Source: an uncultured Bacteroidales bacterium (lineage in GTDB: Bacteria > Bacteroidota > Bacteroidia > Bacteroidales > Bacteroidaceae). From it: DNA of 17,038 bases. The notes under the pieces are model-generated. The model had not been told where the DNA came from. It saw only the letters and a list, made by a program, of their open reading frames with translations, and searched no databases. Numbering within the stretch: position 1 is the stretch's first letter; each line of letters opens with the position of its first letter. Below are positions 6,946 through 13,709 of this stretch, piece by piece. The stretch spans positions 1 through 17,038 of the forward strand of contig CALDKD010000098.1 in the NCBI GenBank assembly GCA_937898885.1, read 5' to 3'. The translations under genes and the position numbers were made by a program.

Positions 6946-7902
6946 TCACGTTTCTTTCAGCAGATAGTCCGCTATGTCCAGCCCGGCTTCTCTTTCCTCG
7001 TCGGTCGCAGATTGTTCCAGGGCGTCTGAAATGGAGTAACTGAAGTTGACCTGTCCGGCCACTCCTGCCGCCTTCACCTTCCATAGGTCATAGGCTCCAA
7101 GGTCGGGAAAGATGATGACTTCGCGGCCCTCCAGGCAACGGCACGGCTCCACCCTCAGGTTCTCAATCCCGCCAGTGGCGAGCCAGAGACAGTTTCTCAT
7201 GAGCACCGAACATATCAGTGCGGTCTTTTCCGACTCGACCAGGCATACGGTGTCCTCAGGCCTTGCAGGCAGAAGGTGGGCGCCGAAGAGGGCCTGGCTC
7301 AGACGCCATCCCTCGGGAAGCAGTCCCTGACGGATAAGGCTTCTGTGAACCCAGCCTACGGCGTTCCCGGTCTTGACCCGGTGTCCGGTCAGTCTGCCAT
7401 ACTGCATCATCTTGCCTGTCCTTACCCCTTGCTCCCGGTCTATCTGCCAGTAGATGACCCTCCCGTCGTCCATCCCTCCGACACGGTATTCCCTCCATAC
7501 ATCTTCAATTTCCCGTGCTTTCTCCGGCAGTCTGTCCAGAAGGTACTCCTTCAGGTTGGACGTCTGACAGAGCGTCGGCTCCAGGAATTTGCCGGGGATG
7601 GTGAACGGTCCTGACGGCATTTCCCGCTTCCCGCAGGTTTTCGTGCTCCCGGAATTCGACGCCGATACCTGACAGACCCCTTTCCTTTCAGGGTGATGGA
7701 GGAAGAATGTCCTTGGCGGGAAGTGGTAGCCACAATGGCTTATCCTGTCGCACTTCCCGACATCATCCGCCAGATACTCCCCTGTTTCGGTATCAATGTA
7801 TCTCACGAAGGTCCTCCTGCCGCATGCCGGGCAGATATGCTTGTTGGATCCGGAGTCCTTCCCCGTCTCCCACCTCTCCAGCTGAAATCTATGGCTGCTC
7901 AT
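6946..7902 (-). CDS. Zinc-finger/Toprim primase-like protein (DUF6371-like)
   Basis: A 318-residue protein with an N-terminal zinc-ribbon candidate, C24-x2-C27 and C51-x5-C57, and a Toprim-like fold in the second half. VCLVESEKTALICS (Glu223, Glu225) and VIIFPDLGAYDLW (Asp267, Asp272) supply the acidic residues expected for metal binding. Toprim-plus-zinc proteins paired with an SF3 helicase usually prime replication of plasmids or excised elements. The layout fits the Bacteroidota DUF6371 family, named here from memory. The start lies inside the helicase gene (14-nt overlap, 7889-7902), implying translational coupling and stoichiometric expression. The gene is the last of three overlapping replication genes and ends just before the candidate oriT. 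No basic primase catalytic domain of the AEP type was recognised. Confidence 0.78.
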   Translation of the reverse strand: MSSHRFQLERWETGKDSGSNKHICPACGRRTFVRYIDTETGEYLADDVGKCDRISHCGYHFPPRTFFLHHPERKGVCQVSASNSGSTKTCGKREMPSGPFTIPGKFLEPTLCQTSNLKEYLLDRLPEKAREIEDVWREYRVGGMDDGRVIYWQIDREQGVRTGKMMQYGRLTGHRVKTGNAVGWVHRSLIRQGLLPEGWRLSQALFGAHLLPARPEDTVCLVESEKTALICSVLMRNCLWLATGGIENLRVEPCRCLEGREVIIFPDLGAYDLWKVKAAGVAGQVNFSYSISDALEQSATDEEREAGLDIADYLLKET

Positions 7903-9337
7903 AGGTATCCGATATTGTTTTGTAGTAAACCAGGTTGCCGTTCCGCTTGTGCTGTTTCTGGAAGCCTAACCGGAGCAGCTTGTCACTGAAGTCCTTCATC
8001 GATACCGGCAGGAGGTTGCATCCCCGGCAGAAGCGCGAATACTCCTGGTAGAAGGTGCTCATCAGCATCGACCTGTCCATTCCCGGCTCCATCCCGGAGT
8101 CGCTCATGAAGATGGAAAAGCTGTCCGACTGTTCGCGGAAGGCCTTGCCGGCGTTTGCAATCTTCTCGGATGTGGAGAAGCTCTTGTTCGCCAGAAGCCG
8201 GTCGAGCCCTTTCAGAATCCAGTTGAATATGCCGGGCAGTTCATCCGCTATGATCTTTCCGGCGAGGTCCCTGTCCTGCTCGGACTCCGGGATGATCACC
8301 TCGAACGGGACAATGATGAAGCGGCGGAAGAATGCATGTGTCAGCTCAACCTCTGAAGGCAGCACGTTGCAGTTGAACATCAGCCGGGCATACCTGTCAA
8401 GGATGAAGGCCCTCCCATAGATGTACCGCGCCTCGATGGGCTCGGAGCTGGCCAGCTGCTTGAACAGGGAGGAGTCGATCTTCCCGTTTATCTCGGTGGC
8501 GTAGTTCAGAAGCTTGTTCCCTATCTCCGCCCGCTGGTATCCTTCCTTGGAGGTCAGGCTCTGCAGCGAGTACGAGCTGATGTTCTCCGGCCCCAGCAGG
8601 GCGGACACGATCTGGAAGAGGACGCTCTTGCCGTTCGCTCCGTCGCCATACAGGAGAAGGACTTTCTCAAACCGCAGGAAGGGGGCGAACACATACCCGA
8701 GATACTCGGCTATCACATCCTGGCAGCCCTTGTCAGGCAGGTTCCTGTCCATGAACGCCTTGAACTTCGGGCAGTCAGCGTTTTCATCGTAGCCGAAAGG
8801 CAGCTGGTACGTCAGGAAGTCCTCCTTCCTGTGGCCGCGTATCCGCCTCCCCTGAGGGGTGAACTCAAACGTCCCGTTCTTCATGTTGATGAGGACTGTG
8901 GACGGAGGAAGCTCCTGGACGGGGATGTCGGATGCCGCAAAGAACTGCTTGAACAGGTCGTCCTGGAATCGGAAGTACTTGGAATCCTTTGCCGGCGCTC
9001 CCATTCTGATGGCGACGTTCCGCAGGAAGGACTTGAACTGATCTTCCCGGACCGCAACCCATTTTGCCCCGTCATACATATATATGAGGGAGTTCCTGGT
9101 CGTCAGGTCCCATCTGTGGCTGGCAGCGACCCGGAGAAGCTCGTCGATTATGGAAATGATGTATTCCTTGCGTCCGATCTTCTCCGAATCGGGTGTTCCT
9201 GTCAGCTCGTGGAAGTCCACAGTGCCGATGCCGTCAAGCATCTTCTGCAGGATGTCCTTGACAGAGGAAGGGGCTGTACGCATCCTTGAAACCCCTTCCT
9301 TGATATCCTCCTGCAGCGAGTTAACTGTTATCTGCAT
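7889..9337 (-). CDS. SF3 helicase of the phage/plasmid P4-D5 primase-helicase type
   Basis: A 482-residue protein whose C-terminal half is a superfamily-3 AAA+ helicase. Visible motifs are Walker A GDGANGKS (231-238), a Walker B-like LLNYATEING (Glu282), sensor/motif C RLMFNCNVLP (Asn322/Asn324) and an arginine pair FFRRF (338-339). The region before it (about 45-225) resembles the D5_N-like domain that precedes these helicases in phage P4-type and poxvirus D5-type proteins. Its role would be unwinding of origin DNA when the element replicates after excision or transfer. It overlaps the DUF3853 gene upstream by 17 nt (9321-9337) and the primase gene downstream by 14 nt, so the three form one tight operon driven from about 9694-9726. 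Confidence 0.85.
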   Translation of the reverse strand: MQITVNSLQEDIKEGVSRMRTAPSSVKDILQKMLDGIGTVDFHELTGTPDSEKIGRKEYIISIIDELLRVAASHRWDLTTRNSLIYMYDGAKWVAVREDQFKSFLRNVAIRMGAPAKDSKYFRFQDDLFKQFFAASDIPVQELPPSTVLINMKNGTFEFTPQGRRIRGHRKEDFLTYQLPFGYDENADCPKFKAFMDRNLPDKGCQDVIAEYLGYVFAPFLRFEKVLLLYGDGANGKSVLFQIVSALLGPENISSYSLQSLTSKEGYQRAEIGNKLLNYATEINGKIDSSLFKQLASSEPIEARYIYGRAFILDRYARLMFNCNVLPSEVELTHAFFRRFIIVPFEVIIPESEQDRDLAGKIIADELPGIFNWILKGLDRLLANKSFSTSEKIANAGKAFREQSDSFSIFMSDSGMEPGMDRSMLMSTFYQEYSRFCRGCNLLPVSMKDFSDKLLRLGFQKQHKRNGNLVYYKTISDTYEQP

Positions 9338-9671
9338 GGCTGTCTTCCTGTTCCTGAGCCTGCCTCATCAGGTCGAGGGCACGCTCGGCATCTATGACTA
9401 TCGTCCGCCGGTACTGCGATATGGCATCGCTGAGGATTCCGCTGGACTTGATCCTGTATGCAGTCGGAACGCTGCACCCAAGAAGGTTCGCAAGACCCTG
9501 CATCCCGTACACATACTTCCGGGTGTCGGCCTGATAATCCTCGGGTACACTTTCGACATTGTTAACACATGAACTGACTATTGAAAGCAGTTCTTCGCCG
9601 GACATCATGCAGACCGGCTTGGCAAGCAGTTCCTCCTTGAGGCTCTCTGCCAGAATTTTGAAATTTGACAT
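9321..9671 (-). CDS. DUF3853-like small HTH protein
   Basis: A 116-residue protein. The C-terminal half GLANLLGCSVPTAYRIKSSG, followed by ILSDAISQYRRTIVIDAERALDLM, is a MerR/excisionase-like winged-HTH: helix, turn, recognition helix with TAYRIK, then a hairpin ending in a buried hydrophobic helix. This is the pattern of DUF3853, a family found at the head of replication modules in Bacteroidales mobile elements. It could be an origin-binding protein, an excision factor or a regulator of the operon; the sequence does not decide. It is the first gene of the replication operon, with a promoter ending about 20 nt upstream, and it overlaps the helicase start. Confidence 0.78.
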   Translation of the reverse strand: MSNFKILAESLKEELLAKPVCMMSGEELLSIVSSCVNNVESVPEDYQADTRKYVYGMQGLANLLGCSVPTAYRIKSSGILSDAISQYRRTIVIDAERALDLMRQAQEQEDSHADNS

Positions 9672-9693
9672 AGTTGTATTGTTTTTATTCGCT

Positions 9694-9726
9694 GCAAATA
9701 TATAAACAATGTTTTATAATTTCAAA
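9694..9726 (-). promoter_or_regulatory. Promoter of the DUF3853-helicase-primase operon
   Basis: On the minus strand TTTG (9723-9726) is followed after 20 nt by TATATTTGC (9694-9702). This matches the Bacteroidota primary sigma-factor promoter (-33 TTTG, -7 TAnnTTTG) with the usual spacing. The start codon is at 9671. The -33 element lies within one of the 11-bp operator-like repeats (9719-9729). Confidence 0.72.
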
Positions 9727-9820
9727 CATAAATTAATATTAGAATGTTTGAAATTCCTAGATATAAAAAGTTAAATCAAAGATTTAAAGGTAAATTCAAA
9801 TGAAAAATTATGTTTGAAAT
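9718..9820. promoter_or_regulatory. Operator-like repeats between two divergent promoters
   Basis: The 11-mer ATGTTTGAAAT occurs at 9744-9754 and 9810-9820. Its exact reverse complement ATTTCAAACAT occurs at 9719-9729. The first pair extends to a 12-bp inverted repeat (9718-9729 with 9744-9755) around a 14-nt AT-rich spacer. One copy overlaps the minus-strand -33 element and another abuts the plus-strand -33 element. The divergent HTH protein encoded at 9877 is the obvious candidate to bind them, repressing itself and the replication operon; that is inferred from position. Confidence 0.62.
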
Positions 9821-9821
9821 A

Positions 9822-9854
9822 TTTGCACAAATGTTCAAAACAATATATCTTTGC
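9822..9854 (+). promoter_or_regulatory. Promoter of the HTH regulator gene
   Basis: TTTG (9822-9825), a 20-nt spacer and TATCTTTGC (9846-9854) match the Bacteroidota promoter consensus. Transcription would start about 15 nt before the ATG at 9877. The -33 element is one base away from an operator-like repeat (9810-9820), suggesting autoregulation. Confidence 0.72.
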
Positions 9855-9876
9855 GTCAGTTAACGGATTGTAATGG

Positions 9877-10365
9877 ATGATGAACAGCGGGATTAAGACA
9901 CCTCAGGAAATATGTAATCGCATTTCCGAGGATTTCAAGGTTAAGCATATCACACATGCGGATGCAGCGGAGAGGCTGGGGGTGACACGTTCCGTGGTTA
10001 CCAACCAGCTGTCAGGAAAAAGGTATTTCGGGAAAAAGACAGCCGCCCTCTATTCCTCCGCATTCGGCTACAACAAAGTGTTCCTTCAGCATGGAATAGG
10101 ATATCTATATGGTGATTCTGAAATGGACATCATCATGGACAATCCTCTCCTTTCCGCAGAAGACAAGGAAGCGCAGCTCCATGAAAGGGAAGTCGCGTAC
10201 AAGAACATGCAGGCACTCAGCATGGATGAAACAAAACATCCGCTGGAGGTGGAATTGCAGGCACTCAGGATCCTGACCGCAAGCCAGCAGCGGCAGATAG
10301 CTGAACAGCAGCAGACCATCCAGAGGCTGCTGGCAAAGATTGAGTCTCTGCTGTCCACCACCTAG
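9877..10365 (+). CDS. HTH transcriptional regulator with C-terminal coiled coil
   Basis: A 162-residue cytosolic protein. Residues about 24-50 (HITHADAAERLGVTRSVVTNQLSGKRYFGKKTA) form a Cro/XRE-like HTH. The next 25 residues complete a small helical DNA-binding domain. The C-terminus (about 122-160, HPLEVELQALRILTASQQRQIAEQQQTIQRLLAKIESLL) has heptad-spaced Leu/Ile and is a likely dimerisation coiled coil. It is divergent from the replication operon and shares a promoter region with operator-like repeats, so it is most likely the element's master repressor. Two ATG codons occur in tandem at 9877 and 9880; either gives essentially the same protein. Confidence 0.8.
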   Translation: MMNSGIKTPQEICNRISEDFKVKHITHADAAERLGVTRSVVTNQLSGKRYFGKKTAALYSSAFGYNKVFLQHGIGYLYGDSEMDIIMDNPLLSAEDKEAQLHEREVAYKNMQALSMDETKHPLEVELQALRILTASQQRQIAEQQQTIQRLLAKIESLLSTT

Positions 10366-10386
10366 GAACCATATCTCAATGAATGG

Positions 10387-10418
10387 TTGCATATTCGGAA
10401 AGGATAACCTATATTTGC
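10387..10418 (+). promoter_or_regulatory. Promoter of the abiE operon
   Basis: TTG (10387-10389), a 20-nt spacer and TATATTTGC (10410-10418) fit the Bacteroidota promoter. Downstream, before the ATG at 10477, are TGCAATT (10427-10433) and its reverse complement AATTGCA (10464-10470), plus ATTGC-AC-GCAAT (10465-10476). AbiEi antitoxins of other species repress their operon through inverted repeats here, so these are plausible operators. Confidence 0.62.
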
Positions 10419-10476
10419 AGTACAGTTGCAATTATAATCACAAACTGATGACTTACGCAACTCAATTGCACGCAAT

Positions 10477-11280
10477 ATGACTTTACAGGAATGGGTTCAG
10501 GACAGGATGATTCATGGCCGCTATGTGTTCACACGAGGTGAATTGATGGCGGTCGGACTTCCCTTGTCCGAACATGCACTCAGCAACAGTCTTACGAGAC
10601 TTTCCAAAAGAGGCATGATCATGTCCCCGTGGAAGGATTTCTATGTGATTGTCCCTACAGAATACAAGCTCAGAGGCATAGTCCCGCCGTCCTTCTATAT
10701 CGACAGGCTGATGAACCATCTCGGAAAGGGGTATTATGTCTCCCTGCTGTCGGCGGCGGAGCTGAATGGAGCCGCCCATCAGAGAGCAATGGTGTTCCAG
10801 GTTACCGTTGACGGCGCACCTGTCAGATCCGGAATCAAGAACGGCACCAGGCTGGAGTTCACGAGAAGATGCGACATGCCGATGGACTACGTCACCAAGG
10901 TGAAGACCCAGATGGGATACATGAATGTCTCGGGGCCCGAGCTGACGGCTCTTGACATAGTTGACAACGAGCAGAAGATCGGCGGCCTGAGCAGGGCTTC
11001 GGAAGTGCTTGTTGAGCTGTCCGAATCCATCGAATGGGATGCCTCAAAGCTGGATCTTCTGAGTTATTTCCGCAGACCGGCAATCCAGAGGCTGGGTTAT
11101 TTGCTCGATACGGTCGGAATGGACGAATGCGCTGACAATCTTTTCAGGCTGGCCTCCATTGCTGGAATCTCGTTCCGCAAGGTGCCTTTGAAGCAGACCG
11201 CAGCCATCAATGATGAGATGACTGTCAACGCCAGGTGGAAGATTATAGAGAATTACCAATTGGATATTGATGAGATATGA
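10477..11280 (+). CDS. abiEi: AbiEi-like type IV antitoxin / autorepressor
   Basis: A 267-residue protein of the AbiEi family. The N-terminal winged-helix region (about 1-75) contains LTRLSKRGMI and is followed by a central domain with SLLSAAELNGAAHQ (about 92-105), which is typical of this family and resembles the 'type IV toxin-antitoxin system AbiEi' proteins of Bacteroidota. In characterised systems AbiEi represses its own operon and neutralises AbiEii without direct protein contact. Here it has its own promoter and inverted repeats just upstream. Its stop overlaps the start of the toxin gene by 4 nt (ATGA at 11277-11280), giving translational coupling. Within the element it probably acts in phage defence and stabilisation. 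Confidence 0.85.
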   Translation: MTLQEWVQDRMIHGRYVFTRGELMAVGLPLSEHALSNSLTRLSKRGMIMSPWKDFYVIVPTEYKLRGIVPPSFYIDRLMNHLGKGYYVSLLSAAELNGAAHQRAMVFQVTVDGAPVRSGIKNGTRLEFTRRCDMPMDYVTKVKTQMGYMNVSGPELTALDIVDNEQKIGGLSRASEVLVELSESIEWDASKLDLLSYFRRPAIQRLGYLLDTVGMDECADNLFRLASIAGISFRKVPLKQTAAINDEMTVNARWKIIENYQLDIDEI

Positions 11281-12083
11281 TACCGGAATTTTCAATACAG
11301 GAATGGCGTGAGAACGTCCCATGGAGTTCGGATGCCATGGTGGAGCAGGACCTGATCATATGCAGGGCGCTTGTCTGCATATTCCAGGATGATTTCCTGA
11401 GGGAGAACCTCGCCTTCCGGGGAGGCACCGCCCTGCACAAGCTGCATTTCACCCCTCAGGCCCGCTACAGCGAAGACATCGACCTTGTCCAGATAAATCC
11501 CGGACCCATCAAGCCCATTCTGTTCCGTCTGGGCGAGGTCCTGTCATGGATGCCGGATAAAGTCACCAAGCCCAAGAGGTTCAACAACACCATGCTGTTC
11601 AGAATGGAGTCTGAAATCCCGCCCGTCCAGCAGCTGCGCCTGAAAGTGGAGATAAACTGCTTCGAGCATTTCAATGTCCTGGGCCTTCAGAAAGTCCCGT
11701 TCGAGGTTCACAACACATGGTTCTCCGGCAGTTGCGAGCTGAACACCTACAAGCTGGACGAGCTTGTCGGCACCAAACTGAGGGCGCTGTACCAGAGGAA
11801 GAAAGGCCGCGACCTATTCGACCTGCAGGTGGCGGTATCGTCCGGAAAGATTGATGTCGACAAGGTCCTCGAGTGCTACAGGCGGTACATGGAGTTCGTC
11901 GTGGAGAAAGCCCCGACCTATAAGCAGTTCATGCAGAATATGGAGTTGAAAATGCAGGACCCGGAGTTCCTGGAGGACACTGACGTGCTGTTGAGAACCG
12001 GGGCTGACGCGTTTGATCCGCACAGCGCCTTTGACCTTGTCAGAACCACATTCATAGACAGAATGGAGGGAAGAAGGGATTGA
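11277..12083 (+). CDS. abiEii: AbiEii-like nucleotidyltransferase toxin
   Basis: A 268-residue nucleotidyltransferase of the AbiEii/MenT (DUF1814) family. The catalytic core is visible: GGTALHKL (49-56), SEDIDL (65-70, Asp67 and Asp69 for metal binding) and the later KLRALYQRKKGRDLFDL (167-183, with Lys167, Arg178, Asp179, Asp182). All the key motifs are present, so the toxin should be active. Related toxins stop growth by using NTPs; mycobacterial MenT enzymes add nucleotides to tRNA 3' ends. Translation is coupled to the antitoxin by the ATGA overlap. The gene converges on the integrase gene, with only 59 nt between stop codons and no clear terminator there. Confidence 0.87.
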   Translation: MIPEFSIQEWRENVPWSSDAMVEQDLIICRALVCIFQDDFLRENLAFRGGTALHKLHFTPQARYSEDIDLVQINPGPIKPILFRLGEVLSWMPDKVTKPKRFNNTMLFRMESEIPPVQQLRLKVEINCFEHFNVLGLQKVPFEVHNTWFSGSCELNTYKLDELVGTKLRALYQRKKGRDLFDLQVAVSSGKIDVDKVLECYRRYMEFVVEKAPTYKQFMQNMELKMQDPEFLEDTDVLLRTGADAFDPHSAFDLVRTTFIDRMEGRRD

Positions 12084-12142
12084 CCCTTCGGGCCAATGTG
12101 TGACGCCGGTGACGGGAGTGAGCCCTGGAGAAACTTCTTTTT

Positions 12143-13513
12143 TTATGTGATATGGATATCCGAGGCGTTGAACTTCATCATCTCCTTGGCCTTGATTTCA
12201 TCAGCCACGGCAATATAAGGCTTCATTGACCGGTAATCCGAATGTCCGGTCCATTTCATCACCACGTCGACAGGAATGCCAAGGGCCAGAGCATTGCAGA
12301 TGAATGACTTTCTTCCGACATGGGTGGTGATGAATTTGTATTTCGGCCCGATGTCATCATAGCGGTCCTTGCCGATGTAGTACGTATCTCTGAAGGGTTC
12401 GTCGATGCCTGCAAGCATGCAAAGCTCCTTCAATTCATCGTTCATCTTCTGATTGGAGATTACAGGAAGCGCCTTGCCTCCCGGGATGGGCACATCCTTG
12501 TACTTGTTGATGATGGCGCGTGAAATGGTGTTGAAATCGATGCGAAGGGAATCCGCCGTCTTGATTGTCGTCACATCAAAGACTTCGTCCTTGACGTCGC
12601 CCTTCCTCAAATTGTAGACATCCGAATGTCTCAGGCCGGAGTAGCAGCAGAACACGAAGACATCCCTGACTCTCTCCAGGTGCTTCTTGTCCTCCGGGAT
12701 ATTATAGTCGCAGAGCTTTTTAATCTCACGCTGGGTAAGGTACACTATCGACTCGTTTGTCTTCTTCAGTTTCGGATCGAACTCCGTGTAGTCGTTACAG
12801 GTGTTGTATCCTTTCTTCGTGGCCCAATTGAGAAACCAGGTCAGAAAGTCAAACTTCTTGCCTATGGTGGTGTTCCTGTGGCCTATCTGCGCTTCCTTGA
12901 TAACCGTCCCGTTCTTGTCTTTGACCTCCGGATGCACGACTTTCTTGTCGCGGAGATAGACCAGGAACTGTGTGAGCCCTTCTTCCGTAAAATCATCAAA
13001 GGTCAGTTTGGGATTGAAGGACGAAAGGTCGGACCAAAGAGCATTGAACTTCTCATAAGTCGCATCTGTCCAGGCGTTCTTGATACCGCATTCCTTCATG
13101 AAGAGCTTGAAGACAGTCGAAAGCTCCTGAGACTTTTTCTTCTTATCAGACAGGTTCAGGGTTTTGGACGAGAAGGACCTGGTTATGGCATCTTTCAGCA
13201 TATCTGGAGACGGGATGACCTTCTGGATCTCATAGGATTTGAAGATATCCTCCGTGTAGCTCAGATACTCGGCAATCGCAGCATTTATATCGGCTGCGGT
13301 ATCTCCATGTTCGTTGACTCCGTCCTTTATTACGCACTGATTGTCAGTATCCCAGTACTTCTTGTTTATCGCTATCTTTATGGGGACATCCACCCTTACG
13401 CCATTATAGGTTACCCTCATTCTGATAGGGTAATCCCTGTCCCCGCCGCACAGTTTATCTGCGGGCGTAACACTGGTCTTGAGGCCGAAACTTATCTTGT
13501 GTTTGATAATCAT
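12143..13513 (-). CDS. Tyrosine recombinase (element integrase)
   Basis: A 456-residue site-specific recombinase. An N-terminal arm-binding-like region (about 1-115) and a SAM-like core-binding domain (about 130-240) precede the catalytic domain. The catalytic residues are visible: Arg295 (YSGLRHSDV), His398 and Arg401 (THVGRKSF), His424 (WTGHSDY) and nucleophile Tyr433 (KPYIAV). It is similar in length and layout to integrases of Bacteroidales conjugative and mobilizable elements. It lies 126 nt from attR and points into the element, as expected for an enzyme acting at the flanking 16-bp repeats. The start codon overlaps the stop codon of a seven-codon leader ORF within the 26-bp terminal repeat. 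A long plus-strand ORF across it is a shadow. Confidence 0.9.
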   Translation of the reverse strand: MIIKHKISFGLKTSVTPADKLCGGDRDYPIRMRVTYNGVRVDVPIKIAINKKYWDTDNQCVIKDGVNEHGDTAADINAAIAEYLSYTEDIFKSYEIQKVIPSPDMLKDAITRSFSSKTLNLSDKKKKSQELSTVFKLFMKECGIKNAWTDATYEKFNALWSDLSSFNPKLTFDDFTEEGLTQFLVYLRDKKVVHPEVKDKNGTVIKEAQIGHRNTTIGKKFDFLTWFLNWATKKGYNTCNDYTEFDPKLKKTNESIVYLTQREIKKLCDYNIPEDKKHLERVRDVFVFCCYSGLRHSDVYNLRKGDVKDEVFDVTTIKTADSLRIDFNTISRAIINKYKDVPIPGGKALPVISNQKMNDELKELCMLAGIDEPFRDTYYIGKDRYDDIGPKYKFITTHVGRKSFICNALALGIPVDVVMKWTGHSDYRSMKPYIAVADEIKAKEMMKFNASDIHIT

Positions 13514-13533
13514 AGCCCCAAAAATAGCCCCAT
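13510..13533 (-). CDS. Seven-codon leader ORF (MGLFLGL) overlapping the integrase start
   Basis: Within the right 26-bp repeat an ATG preceded by AAAAA opens a seven-codon frame MGLFLGL. It ends at TGA overlapping the integrase ATG (ATGA, 13510-13513). The tight overlap would allow coupled re-initiation. It may be fortuitous, because the same DNA probably serves as integrase-binding sites. No evidence of translation exists in the sequence beyond the overlap. Confidence 0.4.
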   Translation of the reverse strand: MGLFLGL

Positions 13534-13538
13534 TTTTT
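13513..13538 (+). repeat. Right copy of the 26-bp terminal direct repeat
   Basis: It is identical to 50-75 in sequence and orientation, with TAGCCCCA at 13513-13520 and 13525-13532. It lies 100 nt inside attR and touches the integrase start codon. A protein binding here could both assemble the recombination complex and block integrase expression. Confidence 0.7.
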
Positions 13539-13638
13539 CGAATTTCAAAGGATTTTTAAGAAAATTCCCACCTTGTAACAAACTGATTAACTGATTGATA
13601 GTGAACGGAAACAATATTGTATGATGTCGGGGTATTAA

Positions 13639-13654
13639 ATCTCGTCCTCTCCGC
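13639..13654 (+). repeat. attR core: right 16-bp direct repeat of the integrated element
   Basis: An exact copy of 1-16 (tRNA-Ser T-stem to discriminator plus C). Here it is not part of a functional tRNA: the bases before it (GGTATTAA) are element DNA and the bases after it (TGATTTTT) are chromosomal. It marks the right end of the element. Confidence 0.85.
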
Positions 13655-13662
13655 TGATTTTT

Positions 13663-13709
13663 AGAGGTAAGTGATTGATATACAATTACTTACCTCTTTT
13701 CTTTATTTC
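13663..13709 (+). terminator. Strong hairpin terminator, probably the original tRNA-Ser terminator
   Basis: AGAGGTAAGTGATTG (13663-13677) pairs with CAATTACTTACCTCT (13683-13697) in a 15-bp stem with one G-T pair and a 5-nt loop. TTTCTTTATTTCTT follows on the plus strand. It begins 9 nt after attR, so before integration it would have followed the tRNA-Ser gene. It could also separate the element from the minus-strand gene at 13703. Confidence 0.7.

Noticed and set aside
10367..10388. AACCAT/ATGGTT hairpin as terminator of the HTH regulator gene
   Set aside because: Only 6 bp with a 10-nt loop and no T run after it.
12084..12142. Terminator between the convergent AbiEii and integrase genes
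   Set aside because: There are short GC repeats and a T7 run, but no stem longer than about 3-4 bp precedes it.
12626..13594. Plus-strand ORF (322 codons) opposite the integrase
   Set aside because: The opposite strand encodes all catalytic residues of a tyrosine recombinase; this frame shows no recognisable domain.
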